A DNA stretch of 64,000 nucleotides from assembly GCA_052390275.1 (NCBI GenBank), contig JBQTHD010000002.1, forward strand, positions 62,001 through 126,000, given 5' to 3'. Position 1 is the first letter of the stretch; every line of letters starts with the position of its first letter. A model generated the notes under the pieces. It was not told the origin of the DNA, made no database searches, and worked only from the letters and a program-made list of their open reading frames with translations. Positions 49,169 through 58,237 of the stretch are shown in pieces. Position numbers and translations under genes: made by a program. Origin of the DNA: JBQTHD01 sp052390275. Lineage in GTDB: Bacteria; Actinomycetota; Acidimicrobiia; Acidimicrobiales; AC-14.

Positions 49169-52100
49169 ATGGCCCCGCGACACCAGTCGTCCTTTCCCGG
49201 ACCGGCGGCCCTCGGCCGGGGGGCGGTGGTCACGCCCCACACCTCGGTGCCTGAAGATTGTGCCGGTTGGCCAAAGGTTGAGATCGACGAGGCCGGCCTG
49301 GTGCATCCGGCCGGTCCGACCGCCGAGTTGGGGGCTCTGTGGCTGGCTCGCCGACCGGTGTTGGTGGTGCTGGCGGTCGACGCCGCACGCCTCCGGGACC
49401 CCGAGACCCACGCCGGCCCGCTCTGGGCGCTGGATCCCGGGTTCGAGTTCAGCCGGGAGCGTCTCCAGTACCTGGTCTGGTCCAACAACTACGACTGTCG
49501 CGGCCCGGAACCCATCTGGTGGCACGCCCGGCGGGCCGAGCGCCTGGGGGCGTCGGCCGGCGGCCCAGCGGATGTGGTCCTGGCCGACGGGACCCCGGCA
49601 TGGTGTGACGGGGGCCCTCGTCAGCCCCTGGACCCCGATGGGTTGCGGCTTCCCGGAACAGGTCTCGGACCCATCGCCGTGGTTCATCGCCACTCCATCG
49701 AGTTGGCCTCCCTCCGGCCGGACCGACCACTTCCCCTCGATGGAGGTACGGAGCCAGGAGAACCTGCGGCCGGGGAGGATGACCCAGGTCCTGGCCAGAA
49801 CCGGGCCGCGTTCGCCGGAGGTGTCCTCGCCCCGGATCAGTTGGCCGCCGTCAGCCACAGCCATGGATCGGCCCGGGTCATCGCCCCGGCCGGGTCCGGC
49901 AAAACCCGGGTTCTGACCGAGCGCCTCCGCCATCTCCTGGCCGATCGCCAGGTGACGTCGGCCACGGTGGCGGCGGTGGCCTTCAACAAGCGGGCGGCTG
50001 ACGAGATGGCCCAGCGCTGCGCTGGCCTGGGGGCCAACATCCGGACGGTTCACTCTCTGGCCCTGGCCATCGTCAATTCCAGTGGACCGTTCGTGAACGA
50101 CGGATCGCGGTACCGGCGGGTGATCTCCGAAGTAGAGGTTCGAACCATCCTGGAGCGCCTGACCGAGGTGCGCCGCCAGCGGAACGTCGATCCTTACGCC
50201 GCCTACCTCGACGGGTTCAGCGCCATCCGAATGGGCCTGCGGAATCCGGCCCAGGTCCAGGAGGACTTCCCCGACGCCGCCGACCTGGCCCGGGTATTCG
50301 ATCAGTACCGCCGGGTCCTGAGCGAGGAGGGCCTGGTGGACTTCGATGAGCAGATCTACCGGGCCATAGAGATCCTGCTGTCGGACCCGGTGGCCCGTGC
50401 CCACAACCAGTTGCGATGCCGGCACCTTCTCGTCGATGAGTTCCAGGACCTGACCCCGGCCACCCTGTTGCTCCTGCGCCTCCTGGCGGCACCCACCTAT
50501 GACGTGTTCGGGGTGGGTGACGACGACCAGGTGATCTACAGCTACGCCGGGGCGGACCCCAAGTTCCTAATCGACTACGGGCGCTACTTCCCAGGGGCGC
50601 GCAACTACGCTCTTACCGTCAACTATCGTTGCCCGCCGCCGGTGGTCAGAGCTGCGGGCCTGCTTCTGTCCAACAACCGCCGGCGGGTGGTGAAGCAGAT
50701 CTCGTTGCCCCCGGGGTCGAGTCATGCCAACGGCCCCGGGCCTGATGCGAACGGGTCAGATAGGAGCGGGCCAGATACGAACGGGCCTGATGCGAACGGG
50801 TCAGATAGGAGCGGGCCAGATACGAACGGGCCAGATGCGAACGGGCCAGATGCGAACGGGTCTGATGCCGCGACCGGTCTGTGTATCGAGAAGGTCCCAG
50901 CCCAGGCCCAGGCCGCGGCGGTGGCCAGGCATCTGGCCCACTGGCGTTCGGCTGGTCTGGACTGGTCGGAGATGGCGGTTCTGGCCCGGGTAAACGCCGG
51001 GCTGATGGCCACGCAGGTGACCCTGGTCAGCCAGGAGATCCCGTGCTGGGCCCCGCTCGGGCCGGGAGTATTGGGTCGGACCGGTATCCGCTGCGCCCTG
51101 GCCTATCTTCGGCTGGCCGCGAATCCGGCCCGGATGTCGCGCTCGGACCTGGCCGAGACCATCCGGCGGCCCAGTCGCAGGCTGTCCCGGGCCGCAACCG
51201 ATGCCCTCACCCGCCGGGCGCATTCCTCCCTGGCCGAGGTGTCCCGCCTGGCCGGGCGGTTATCGGGGACCGACTCGAGTCGATTGTCCGGCTTCGTCGA
51301 GGACCTCGAAGCGGTGGCCGAAGCGCTGGCCGCCGGGGGGACGCCGGGGGGATTGCGGGCCATTCGGGTGCAGGTGGGGCTGGGCCGGCTCATGGACACT
51401 CTCGATGGTTCCCGGGCCGGGTCGGAGCGGTCATCGCATGCCGACGATCTCCTGGCCCTCGAACAGGTGGCCGGCCTTCACCCCGAAGCTTCCACCTTCG
51501 AGGTCTGGCTCAACGAGCACCTGGCCGCCTCCGGCGATGAGAGCGGTGTGGCTTTGTCGAGCGTTCACCGGGTCAAGGGTCGGGAGTGGCCGCTGGTCAT
51601 AGTGGCCGGGGTCGGGGCGGAGAGTTTTCCTCACCGACTGTCGGCGCCGGGTGGCTTCAACCGCCCCCTCGGCGGCGCGGCGGCCGACCTTTCCGCCGAC
51701 CCCTCCAGGGAGTTGGAGGAGGAACGGCGGATCTTTCATGTCGCCCTGACCCGGGCCAGCCGCCACGCGGTGATCCTGGCCGACGCCAGTGCGCCTTCGC
51801 CCTATTGCGCGGAGATGGAAGGCCGTATTCCGCCTCCATCGGGTGCTTCATCCCGAGCGTCGGGCCGATCGACCGGGGCGACTCCGATGGCGTCGGGTGC
51901 GCCGGGTGGCGTCACCGCAGTGGGGCCGATGGCCTCGCGGGCACCGGTTCAGGCGGGCCCGCGGGCGGGGGCAGAGGCCGTCAGGGCTCTGAAGGTTTGG
52001 AGGCTGTCCACCGCCAGCCGGGAGGGGGTGCCGGCTTACGTGGTTCTCTCCGATGCCCAGATCGAAGGGATCGTACAGGAGGCTCCCAGGTCCCTGGTGT

Positions 52101-52186
52101 CTTTGGCTCGGTGCCGGGGCATCGGGCCGGTGAAGCTGGACCGCTACGGAGATGAAATCCTGTCGGTCCTGGAGGCGGCGATGTAG
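49169..52186 (+). CDS. UvrD2-type DNA helicase with HRDC domain
   Basis: About 1005 aa. N-terminal ~210 residues are not part of the helicase core. Motif I is IAPAGSGKTRVLTERL, Ia VAFNKRAADEMAQRC, II LLVDEFQDLTP, III GVGDDDQVIYSYAGAD, IV NYRCP, V SSVHRVKGREWPLVI, VI VALTRASRHAVI; the last 80 residues (LKVWRLSTASREGVPAYVVLS and RGIGPVKLDRYGDEIL) form an HRDC domain as in mycobacterial UvrD2. A 120-bp array interrupts domain 2A. The start is uncertain: TTG 49085, ATG 49094 and ATG 49169 are all in frame and poorly supported. Confidence 0.9.
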   Translation: MAPRHQSSFPGPAALGRGAVVTPHTSVPEDCAGWPKVEIDEAGLVHPAGPTAELGALWLARRPVLVVLAVDAARLRDPETHAGPLWALDPGFEFSRERLQYLVWSNNYDCRGPEPIWWHARRAERLGASAGGPADVVLADGTPAWCDGGPRQPLDPDGLRLPGTGLGPIAVVHRHSIELASLRPDRPLPLDGGTEPGEPAAGEDDPGPGQNRAAFAGGVLAPDQLAAVSHSHGSARVIAPAGSGKTRVLTERLRHLLADRQVTSATVAAVAFNKRAADEMAQRCAGLGANIRTVHSLALAIVNSSGPFVNDGSRYRRVISEVEVRTILERLTEVRRQRNVDPYAAYLDGFSAIRMGLRNPAQVQEDFPDAADLARVFDQYRRVLSEEGLVDFDEQIYRAIEILLSDPVARAHNQLRCRHLLVDEFQDLTPATLLLLRLLAAPTYDVFGVGDDDQVIYSYAGADPKFLIDYGRYFPGARNYALTVNYRCPPPVVRAAGLLLSNNRRRVVKQISLPPGSSHANGPGPDANGSDRSGPDTNGPDANGSDRSGPDTNGPDANGPDANGSDAATGLCIEKVPAQAQAAAVARHLAHWRSAGLDWSEMAVLARVNAGLMATQVTLVSQEIPCWAPLGPGVLGRTGIRCALAYLRLAANPARMSRSDLAETIRRPSRRLSRAATDALTRRAHSSLAEVSRLAGRLSGTDSSRLSGFVEDLEAVAEALAAGGTPGGLRAIRVQVGLGRLMDTLDGSRAGSERSSHADDLLALEQVAGLHPEASTFEVWLNEHLAASGDESGVALSSVHRVKGREWPLVIVAGVGAESFPHRLSAPGGFNRPLGGAAADLSADPSRELEEERRIFHVALTRASRHAVILADASAPSPYCAEMEGRIPPPSGASSRASGRSTGATPMASGAPGGVTAVGPMASRAPVQAGPRAGAEAVRALKVWRLSTASREGVPAYVVLSDAQIEGIVQEAPRSLVSLARCRGIGPVKLDRYGDEILSVLEAAM
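50744..50863. repeat. 15-bp tandem repeat (8 units) in the UvrD2 gene
   Basis: Eight units GATGCGAACGGGCCA and relatives. The first six form two copies of a three-unit, 45-bp higher-order repeat, so expansion occurred at two scales. Encodes DANGP, DRSGP and DTNGP pentapeptides after motif IV. Confidence 0.92.
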
Positions 52187-52264
52187 AGGCCCGGGCCGGG
52201 TCGGAGTCGCTGGGGGAGGTGCTGGGCCGGGGCGGTGGCTGCCGCCGGCGAGGTCCAGTGGGGC

Positions 52265-52435
52265 TTAGCGTTCCTCTTTGAACTCGACGTGGCGGCGAAG
52301 GACGGGGTCGTACTTGCGCAGCACCAGGCGTTCCCGGTTGTTCACCTTGTTCTTGCGGGTCACGTAGGTGTATCCAGTGCCCTCGGTGCTGCGGAGCTTG
52401 ATGATCGGGCGCTTTTCCTTGCCGGCGGAAGCCAT
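52265..52435 (-). CDS. rpmG: 50S ribosomal protein L33
   Basis: 56 aa, shorter than most listed genes here. The order matches L33: KRPIIKLRSTEGTGYTYVT, RKNKVNNRERLVLRKYDP, ending RRHVEFKEER. No zinc-type CxxC pairs, so this is the zinc-free form. ATG 52435 overlaps the rpmB stop (TGATG). Confidence 0.95.
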   Translation of the reverse strand: MASAGKEKRPIIKLRSTEGTGYTYVTRKNKVNNRERLVLRKYDPVLRRHVEFKEER

Positions 52436-52671
52436 CAGATCTTGACTCCCTGGCGGCGCATCTGAGCGATGACCGACTCGATGCCCCGCTTGTCCACCGT
52501 CTTGATGGCCCGGGTGGAGAGCTTCAGCCGGACGAAACGGCCCTCCGAGGGGATCCAGAAGCGCTTCGTCTGAATGTTGGGATCGAAGCGACGGTTGGTG
52601 CGCCGATGCGAATGTGAGATCGATTTCCCGAATCCGGGTTTGGTGCCAAAGAGCTGGCAGGTCCGCGACAT
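52435..52671 (-). CDS. rpmB: 50S ribosomal protein L28
   Basis: 78 aa. Typical L28: MSRTCQLFGTKPGFGKSIS, HSHRRTNRRFDPNIQTKRFW, and KLSTRAIKTVDKRG. A single cysteine (C5) remains of the zinc-binding form. ATG 52671; an in-frame GTG-like extension of three codons is not needed. Overlaps rpmG by one base. Confidence 0.95.
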   Translation of the reverse strand: MSRTCQLFGTKPGFGKSISHSHRRTNRRFDPNIQTKRFWIPSEGRFVRLKLSTRAIKTVDKRGIESVIAQMRRQGVKI

Positions 52672-52761
52672 GCCGGCCACGTTATCCGCCGGGGCACCGC
52701 GCCCGGGAATCGGCTCCCCGGAAGAAGGTGGAGCAGGCGGGGGCAGTGGGGGCGATCGTTC

Positions 52762-52797
52762 AGCCAGGCGCCCGGATCATGAACCGGGCGCCTGGCT
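52762..52797 (-). terminator. Terminator hairpin overlapping the cupredoxin stop codon
   Basis: A perfect 14-bp inverted repeat AGCCAGGCGCCCGG / CCGGGCGCCTGGCT with an 8-nt loop. The stop of the cupredoxin gene (52777-52779) is in the loop, and the last codons form the 5' stem. Confidence 0.8.
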
Positions 52798-53502
52798 ATG
52801 TGGATCCCGGCCGGCCACCACCCCAACGGTGGCGGCCACGCTAATCACCGCGCACAGGGCGAAGACGATCAACAGTGGATCCAGCGTCGTATCGGAGAAT
52901 GTCGCCACCGCCGGGGTCGGGGCGGTGACAGCCTCGACCGGGGAGCCGGGGACGATCGACCCGCCACCGACGGGCCCGACCCCGCCACCGAACTGGCCGG
53001 TGCCGATACCGCCGAACTCGACGACCCCGGGAACCACGAGGCCACCGACGGCCAGCCCTTCACCAGCCACTTCCGGGGCGGCGATGGAGTGCGAGGGCGC
53101 CGGCGCCGGGACCACGGCCACCACCGGGGTTACCGTCACCGTCGCCTTCATCTCCGGATGGATCTCGCAGAAGTAGGCAAAGGTGCCGGGGCTGGCGAAG
53201 GTGTGGGTGAATGTCTCCCCCTGGCGGAACAACGGGGACCCCAGTTCGCCTCCGGTGGTGGAGGTCACGCTGTGGCGAGCCTCGTCCCGGTTAGTCCAGG
53301 TCACCGTGCTCCCCGCGCTGACGCTGAGCGTTCCGTCGCCGTAGGTGAAATCGACGATGTCCATGGAATGAGTCTCGGCCGCCCCGGCAACCCCGGCGGC
53401 CATCGCCGCCAGCCCCAGCGCCAGCCCGAGGCCGCCGGCCAGGACTCGACCAATGGATCGGCCCCGTCGGCTCTGGGTCTCGAATCGCTCAGGCGACGTC
53501 AT
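52777..53502 (-). CDS. Membrane-anchored cupredoxin domain protein
   Basis: 241 aa. N-terminal signal (VLAGGLGLALGLAAMAAGVAGA), then a plastocyanin-like fold: MDIVDFTYGDGTLSVSAGST, TWTNRDEARHSVTS with the first Cu histidine, and FAYFCEIHPEMKATVTV with the Cys-x-x-His-x-x-x-x-Met ligand set. A Gly/Pro/Val linker leads to a C-terminal membrane helix (LLIVFALCAVISVAATVGVVAG). Extracytoplasmic type 1 copper electron carrier. Start overlaps the copD stop (ATGA). Confidence 0.9.
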   Translation of the reverse strand: MTSPERFETQSRRGRSIGRVLAGGLGLALGLAAMAAGVAGAAETHSMDIVDFTYGDGTLSVSAGSTVTWTNRDEARHSVTSTTGGELGSPLFRQGETFTHTFASPGTFAYFCEIHPEMKATVTVTPVVAVVPAPAPSHSIAAPEVAGEGLAVGGLVVPGVVEFGGIGTGQFGGGVGPVGGGSIVPGSPVEAVTAPTPAVATFSDTTLDPLLIVFALCAVISVAATVGVVAGRDPHSQAPGS

Positions 53503-54608
53503 GTCGGGGGCGACACATTCACGAGTACCGCAGCCACCGAGATAACCGCGGCGGCGAGAACCACCTCGGAACCCACCGAGACGGCCAGCGGGTTCAAGCG
53601 GGGCATGCCCGACCCGGCCGGGGCCAGGGTCATCCGTCGGTCGACCAGCCGTCGGCTGCGTTGGGCCACGGCCAACAGCGCCGCGACCACGGCCAGTTTC
53701 AACAGCAGGGTCTGGCCGTAGTCGCTGTTGAACAGCGAACCCCACGACCGGACTAGCAGCCACGACATGACCGTTCCGGTCCCGATCACCACCGCCACCG
53801 AGGTGAACGCCACGCCAGAGAAGCGGGCCACCACCCTTTGGCGGTCCTCGGCTCCGGAACCCGAGGCTTCCGAACCCAGGACCGTGGCCACCAGCATGAC
53901 CAGGCCTCCGATCCAGATGGAGAGTGCACTCAGGTGGACCAGGTCCACCACCGAGCCGAGCCAGGCCGGCTCCGCGAAGGTGGGATGGCTGATGAATCCC
54001 GGCGTCCGTAGGAGGCCGATGCCGACGCCGGCGGCCGCGGTCCGCCACCACAAGGTGCCGGAGGCGGCCTGACCATGAAGGGAGAGGGCGGCCAGGACCG
54101 GCAGGGTGGGAAGCAGGAGGATGGCTCGTGCCGCCCAGGCCCGCCCGAAGCGGGAGTCCAGGGTGTCGGCGAGCAATTGCCTGTCCCACAGGTCATGGCC
54201 GAGGCCAAAGCCGGCTCGATCCAGCCCGGCCAGGGCGATCCCGGCCACCGACCCGAGCGCCAAAGTGGCCCAGGCCACCCACAGAATGCGGGTGGCCCGG
54301 CGGTTGTCGGAGCCGGCCGGCCAGATGGCGGTGACAAAAACCAGGCCACCGACCAGGACGGCGGTGGACAGGTACACCAGGCCCCGAGCGGTGGCGAAAG
54401 CGGGTGAGACCAGCCCGGTGCCGATGGAGGCGGCCGCCGCCGCCCCGGCCCCCTCTCCGGCGTGAGCCCAGGCCGCCCCCGCCGGAGAGGCCATCGTGAA
54501 CACCATGCCGAGAAGCCCGGCCCGACGGTTCAGCCCGGCCGGCCGGGTCAGCCCGTCCCCCCGGTTCAGCCCGGGCCCCCGGTTCAGCACGGCCGGCCGT
54601 GTCAGCAC
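53499..54608 (-). CDS. CopD-family copper-handling membrane protein
   Basis: 369 aa. Possible signal segment with AGLNRRAGLLGMVFTMASPAG, then about eight helices with CopD-type features: GLVYLSTAVLVGGLVFVTAIW, LVDLVHLSALSIWIGGLVM (conserved His and Trp), and RFSGVAFTSVAVVIGTGTVM. CopD proteins help copper uptake across the membrane. GTG 54608 overlaps the preceding stop; the N-terminal 34 residues come from an 18-bp repeat (54526-54615), so a later ATG (54506 or 54494) is possible. Confidence 0.85.
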   Translation of the reverse strand: MLTRPAVLNRGPGLNRGDGLTRPAGLNRRAGLLGMVFTMASPAGAAWAHAGEGAGAAAAASIGTGLVSPAFATARGLVYLSTAVLVGGLVFVTAIWPAGSDNRRATRILWVAWATLALGSVAGIALAGLDRAGFGLGHDLWDRQLLADTLDSRFGRAWAARAILLLPTLPVLAALSLHGQAASGTLWWRTAAAGVGIGLLRTPGFISHPTFAEPAWLGSVVDLVHLSALSIWIGGLVMLVATVLGSEASGSGAEDRQRVVARFSGVAFTSVAVVIGTGTVMSWLLVRSWGSLFNSDYGQTLLLKLAVVAALLAVAQRSRRLVDRRMTLAPAGSGMPRLNPLAVSVGSEVVLAAAVISVAAVLVNVSPPT

Positions 54609-54615
54609 GGCCCGA
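54526..54615. repeat. 18-bp tandem repeat (5 units) at the copD start
   Basis: Five 18-bp units of CGGTTCAGCCCGGCCGGC and variants. They encode GLNRRA-type hexapeptides at the CopD N-terminus and overlap the end of the upstream gene. Confidence 0.82.
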
Positions 54616-55429
54616 ACAGCATGTTGTTGACCAGGACGGTATGGGTGAGGGTGTACTGGTCCAGGTCCAACAGGTCAGCTATCTGTTGGCTGGGCGACTC
54701 CTCGAAGTGGGCGGCCTGCAGATGCTTGACCAGTGGCCCGATTGGCTCGAAGGTCGGGGAACATGGCGCGGTCGGGCTGGCCGGGGCGGCCGCCGCCGGG
54801 GACGCCGGTCCGCTGGGGGCGGGGGGTGTCACCGAGGGGGCCGGGACGGGGACGACGGCGGGAGCCTTGGCCGCCGACGAGTGCCCGCCCATCGGGGTCG
54901 GGGCCGCAGGGACCGGCATGACCACCACGGGACCGGCGGGTGCCGGGACCGGGGCGATGGCGGCCGGGGCAGCGGCAACTGGGGCGGCCGCCGCCGTGGC
55001 CGAGACGGTCACGGTGCCCTTCATGTCCGGATGGATCTCACAGAAGTAGTTGAAGGTGCCCACCGTGGCGAAGGTGTGGGAGAAGGACTCGCCCGCCTTG
55101 ATGTCGGGCGAGGCCAACTCACTGCCTCCCCGGGAGGTGACGGTGTGGCGAACGTTGTCGGAGTTGGTCCAGGTCACGGTGTCACCCGGAGCCACGGTCA
55201 GGGCGGGAACGGCGAACTTGATGTCGAACATGTCGATGGTCTTGGTGGTGGCCGCCGTCGAGCGGGACTCCGACAGCATCAAGGTAAGGACGATCAGGCC
55301 GGCCAAAGCTCCGATTACAGCGGCCACCACCATCCCGGCGATCACCAATGGTGACCGCCGGGAAGTCTGAATCGCTTCTGTCGCCACTGATGGACCAGCT
55401 GATTCGAGTTCCATATCGGTGGTGACCAT
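54602..55429 (-). CDS. Cupredoxin protein with Cys-bracketed C-terminal domain
   Basis: 275 aa. One membrane helix (LVIAGMVVAAVIGALAGLIV) is followed by a cupredoxin domain (MFDIKFAVPALTVAPGDTVT, TWTNSDNVRHTVTS, FNYFCEIHPDMKGTVTV). After an 80-residue Ala/Pro linker comes a 50-residue module: PCSPTFEPIGPLVKHLQAAH, EESPSQQIADLLDLDQYTL, ending VLVNNMLFGPC. The module repeats almost exactly in the next gene. Its two cysteines at the borders could pair. Starts one base inside the upstream stop (TGATG). Confidence 0.88.
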   Translation of the reverse strand: MVTTDMELESAGPSVATEAIQTSRRSPLVIAGMVVAAVIGALAGLIVLTLMLSESRSTAATTKTIDMFDIKFAVPALTVAPGDTVTWTNSDNVRHTVTSRGGSELASPDIKAGESFSHTFATVGTFNYFCEIHPDMKGTVTVSATAAAAPVAAAPAAIAPVPAPAGPVVVMPVPAAPTPMGGHSSAAKAPAVVPVPAPSVTPPAPSGPASPAAAAPASPTAPCSPTFEPIGPLVKHLQAAHFEESPSQQIADLLDLDQYTLTHTVLVNNMLFGPC

Positions 55430-56034
55430 CAGCAGCCACCCGTGAGCATGTTGTTGACCAGCACCGTATGAGTGAGGGTGTACTGATCGAGATCCAACAG
55501 ATCAGCGATTTGCTGGGCGGGTGATTCCTCGAGATGAGCAGCCTGAAGGTGCTTCATCAAGGGTCCGATCGGCTCGAACGTGGCCACGCAGGCCGCCGCA
55601 GGCGGGGCCGGGGCGGCGGGCGCCACCTCCTGGATGACCACCGGGGCTGGCCCGGCCTTGGACACCGGGGCCGGGTCAGCCACCACCGCGGCGAAGGGTG
55701 GGGCCGCCGGCCCAGGTCCGGGGAATGTGGAGCCGAAAGTGGGCACTTCCGCCGTCATGGGCACTTCGGCGAACACCGGAAACTCCGAGAGCAGTGGAAT
55801 TTCGGCCACCGAAGCGCTGGGCGCTACCGAGGGGGCCACGATCGCCGCCGGCGAGGCGGGGGTGACGGTAGATACCCGCTTTTCGGATACGACGAGCCCC
55901 AGGCCGCTACCGATTCCCAGGACCAGGACCACGGCTCCCACCAGGGCCCCGGCGGCCAGGGCCTGGGCCCGGCGACCCCCAGGGGATCCCGAGGCGCCGG
56001 TCGTTAGCAGCGATGTAGTCAAGGTTGAAGTCAT
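55429..56034 (-). CDS. Exported protein with Cys-bracketed C-terminal domain
   Basis: 201 aa. N-terminal membrane or signal segment (ALAAGALVGAVVLVLGIGSG), a 100-residue Ala/Pro/Val linker, and the C-terminal module ACVATFEPIGPLMKHLQAAH, EESPAQQIADLLDLDQYTL and VLVNNMLTGGC. It has no cupredoxin fold. ATG 56034 has a strong GGAGGAGG site. First gene of the cupredoxin/CopD operon, whose four genes all overlap. Confidence 0.82.
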   Translation of the reverse strand: MTSTLTTSLLTTGASGSPGGRRAQALAAGALVGAVVLVLGIGSGLGLVVSEKRVSTVTPASPAAIVAPSVAPSASVAEIPLLSEFPVFAEVPMTAEVPTFGSTFPGPGPAAPPFAAVVADPAPVSKAGPAPVVIQEVAPAAPAPPAAACVATFEPIGPLMKHLQAAHLEESPAQQIADLLDLDQYTLTHTVLVNNMLTGGC

Positions 56035-56276
56035 TTGTCTTTGCCTCCTCCATCGTTAGTTGGTGCTACGAGGGAAGTAAAGCAGGGCCGCATTGCACCA
56101 TGATTTCATCCCGAGCACCGCTGGTTACGGATAGAACACAGACAGATCCTGGGGGTGTGATCCGCCATTGTTGATCAAAGACAGGTTCGGGTAATGAAGC
56201 AATCAGCCAAGTGGCAGGCTGCGATCACCACCCCGACACGCGTCCGAAACAGGCGCCTGTAACGGTGGGAATCACA
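56035..56276. promoter_or_regulatory. Divergent promoter region, cupredoxin operon and HemD-OmpR gene
   Basis: 242 bp of AT-richer sequence between divergent starts. TTGATC at about 56172 and TAATGA 15 bp later could be -35 and -10 elements toward the regulator gene. No hairpin stands out. Confidence 0.4.
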
Positions 56277-57389
56277 ATGCGACCGCTGGAGGGATTCACC
56301 GTTGGCATCACTGCCGACCGCCGCCGCGACGAGCAGCAGGAACTGCTCGTTCGCCTGGGGGCGCGGGTTCTTTGCGGTCCTTCCATCCATACCCTGGCCC
56401 TCACCGCCGACGACGAGTTGAGGGCCAGGACCGCTGCGGTGATCAGCCATCGGCCAGACGTGGTTGTGGTGACCACTGCCATTGGGTTACGAAGCTGGCT
56501 GAGCGCGGCCGCTTCCTGGGGCTGTGACGACGACTTGATCGAAGCGTTGGGAACGGCTCGGATCCTGGCCCGGGGACCCAAGGCCGCGGCTGCCGCCCGC
56601 CAGGTGGGATTGACCGTGGACTGGCAGGAACCCACCGAACGGACCGACGCCCTGCTCGATCGCCTGTGTCCGACGCTGACCCCGCCCATGACGGTGACGG
56701 TGGTGGCCGATGGCAGCGACAGCCCCGGAGCCCGCCACCGCCTGGCCGATACCGGATGCCGGTCGGTGGAGATCAGGGCCTACCGCTGGATGGCCCCGTC
56801 CGATCCCCGACCGGCTCTGCGCCTGGTCCGGGCCGCCGCCGCCGGCCGCCTGGACGTCATCACCTTTACCAGTGCCCCGGCGGTAACCAACCTGTTCGCG
56901 CTGGCCCGTTCGGACGGACTCGAAGAGCAGTTGATCGCCGGCTGCAACCGGCCGTCGGGGACGATGGTCATCTGTGTGGGGCCAGTCACCGCCGAGGCCG
57001 CCCAGGCCTGCGGGGTTACCGATCCCCGGTACCCCGAACGGGGGCGCCTGGGGCTGATGGCTCGGGTGACGGTCATGGCCCTGGCCGAGAACCGGCGCAG
57101 CCTGGTGGCCGGCGAGAGCGAGGTGACGGTCCAGGGAGCAGCGGTGGGAATCGGTGATTCGGTGGTTCACCTGAGCGATCGGGAGAGAGCCCTACTGGAG
57201 GAGTTGCTGGCCAGCCCGGGGACGCTGGTGTCCCGCCAGCGCCTGCTCCGGGCGGTGTGGGGCGACGCCGGCAACGATCACATCCTCGACGTCACGGTCG
57301 CCCGCCTGCGCCGCCGGTTGGGCCCGGCCGGATCGGCGGTTCATCGGGTGTCGCGGCGGGGCCTGTGGATCGACGCCTGCGCGTCCTGA
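56277..57389 (+). CDS. HemD-like (uroporphyrinogen-III synthase) domain fused to OmpR-type DNA-binding domain
   Basis: 370 aa. Residues 1-260 have the HemD fold (LEGFTVGITADRRRDEQQEL, VVVTTAIGLRSWLSAA, DVITFTSAPAVTNLFALA). The C-terminus is a winged helix of Trans_reg_C type (LSDRERALLEELLASPGTLV, LLRAVWGDAGNDHILDVTVARLRRR in parts). This fusion is known in actinobacteria as a regulator of nitrate/nitrite genes. It lies beside a nitrate-type ABC importer, convergent with it. ATG 56277 has a GGTGGGA site. Confidence 0.88.
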   Translation: MRPLEGFTVGITADRRRDEQQELLVRLGARVLCGPSIHTLALTADDELRARTAAVISHRPDVVVVTTAIGLRSWLSAAASWGCDDDLIEALGTARILARGPKAAAAARQVGLTVDWQEPTERTDALLDRLCPTLTPPMTVTVVADGSDSPGARHRLADTGCRSVEIRAYRWMAPSDPRPALRLVRAAAAGRLDVITFTSAPAVTNLFALARSDGLEEQLIAGCNRPSGTMVICVGPVTAEAAQACGVTDPRYPERGRLGLMARVTVMALAENRRSLVAGESEVTVQGAAVGIGDSVVHLSDRERALLEELLASPGTLVSRQRLLRAVWGDAGNDHILDVTVARLRRRLGPAGSAVHRVSRRGLWIDACAS

Positions 57390-57430
57390 CTTCGGCGAGG
57401 CTGGGCAGCAACCCACCAGTGAGGAGGGCC

Positions 57431-58237
57431 TCAGGCTGCCCGGGCCGAGTCTGCCGTCAGCAGGGCCATAAGGCGTTCCTGGACGCGGCGGTAGGCGGGC
57501 TCGTCGACCATCCCGGCCCGATCCCGGGGCCGGTCCAGATCCACCGGGATTATCTCGGTTATGGAGGGGCCCGGCGGATTGGACATGACCACGATTCGGT
57601 CGGCAAGAACGATGGCCTCGTCGATCCCGTGGGTGACCATCAACACCGTCTCGGTCTCGGACTCGTCCTGCCACAGGTCGATCAGTTGGAGCTGAAGCCG
57701 GGCCCGGGTGAGGGCGTCGAGTGCACCGAACGGTTCGTCCAGCAGCAGGATCCGGGGGCTGACGGCGAAGGCCCGGGCCACGGCGGTGCGCTGCTGCATC
57801 CCTCCGGAAACCTCCGCCGGCCGCTTGTTGCGGTGCTCCCAGAGGCCCACGGCGCTCAGGTATCGCTCCACGATCCCGTCGTTGGAGGCCACGGAGCGCT
57901 GCGGCCGGGCGGCCCGGGCGGCATGGCGAACGTTGTCCAGAATGCTCAAGCGGGGAAGCAGGGAGTAGTTCTGGAACACCATGGCCCGATCCGGGCCGGG
58001 GCCGGTCACCGCCACCCCGTCAACTCGGATTGATCCACTGGTGGGTTCGATCAGACCTCCCACGATGTTGAGCAGCGTGGATTTTCCGCAGCCGGAGTGA
58101 CCGATGAAGGAGACGAACTCGCCGGCCTCCACGGTCAGATCCACCCCCCGCAGGACCTCCTGGGCCGAGGTCATCCGGCCCGAGGCCGACCGGGTGGGAT
58201 GAAAGGTTTTGCGCAGCCCCCTGATCTCCAGGCTCAT
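57431..58237 (-). CDS. Nitrate/sulfonate-type ABC transporter ATPase
   Basis: 268 aa. Walker A FIGHSGCGKSTLLNIVGGL, Q-loop MVFQNYSLLPRLSI, signature VSGGMQQRTAVARAFA, Walker B ILLLDEPFGALDALTR, H-loop VTHGIDEAIVLADRI. Belongs to the NrtD/SsuB group. ATG 58237 overlaps the permease stop by 4 bp. Last gene of a three-gene operon. Confidence 0.9.
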   Translation of the reverse strand: MSLEIRGLRKTFHPTRSASGRMTSAQEVLRGVDLTVEAGEFVSFIGHSGCGKSTLLNIVGGLIEPTSGSIRVDGVAVTGPGPDRAMVFQNYSLLPRLSILDNVRHAARAARPQRSVASNDGIVERYLSAVGLWEHRNKRPAEVSGGMQQRTAVARAFAVSPRILLLDEPFGALDALTRARLQLQLIDLWQDESETETVLMVTHGIDEAIVLADRIVVMSNPPGPSITEIIPVDLDRPRDRAGMVDEPAYRRVQERLMALLTADSARAA

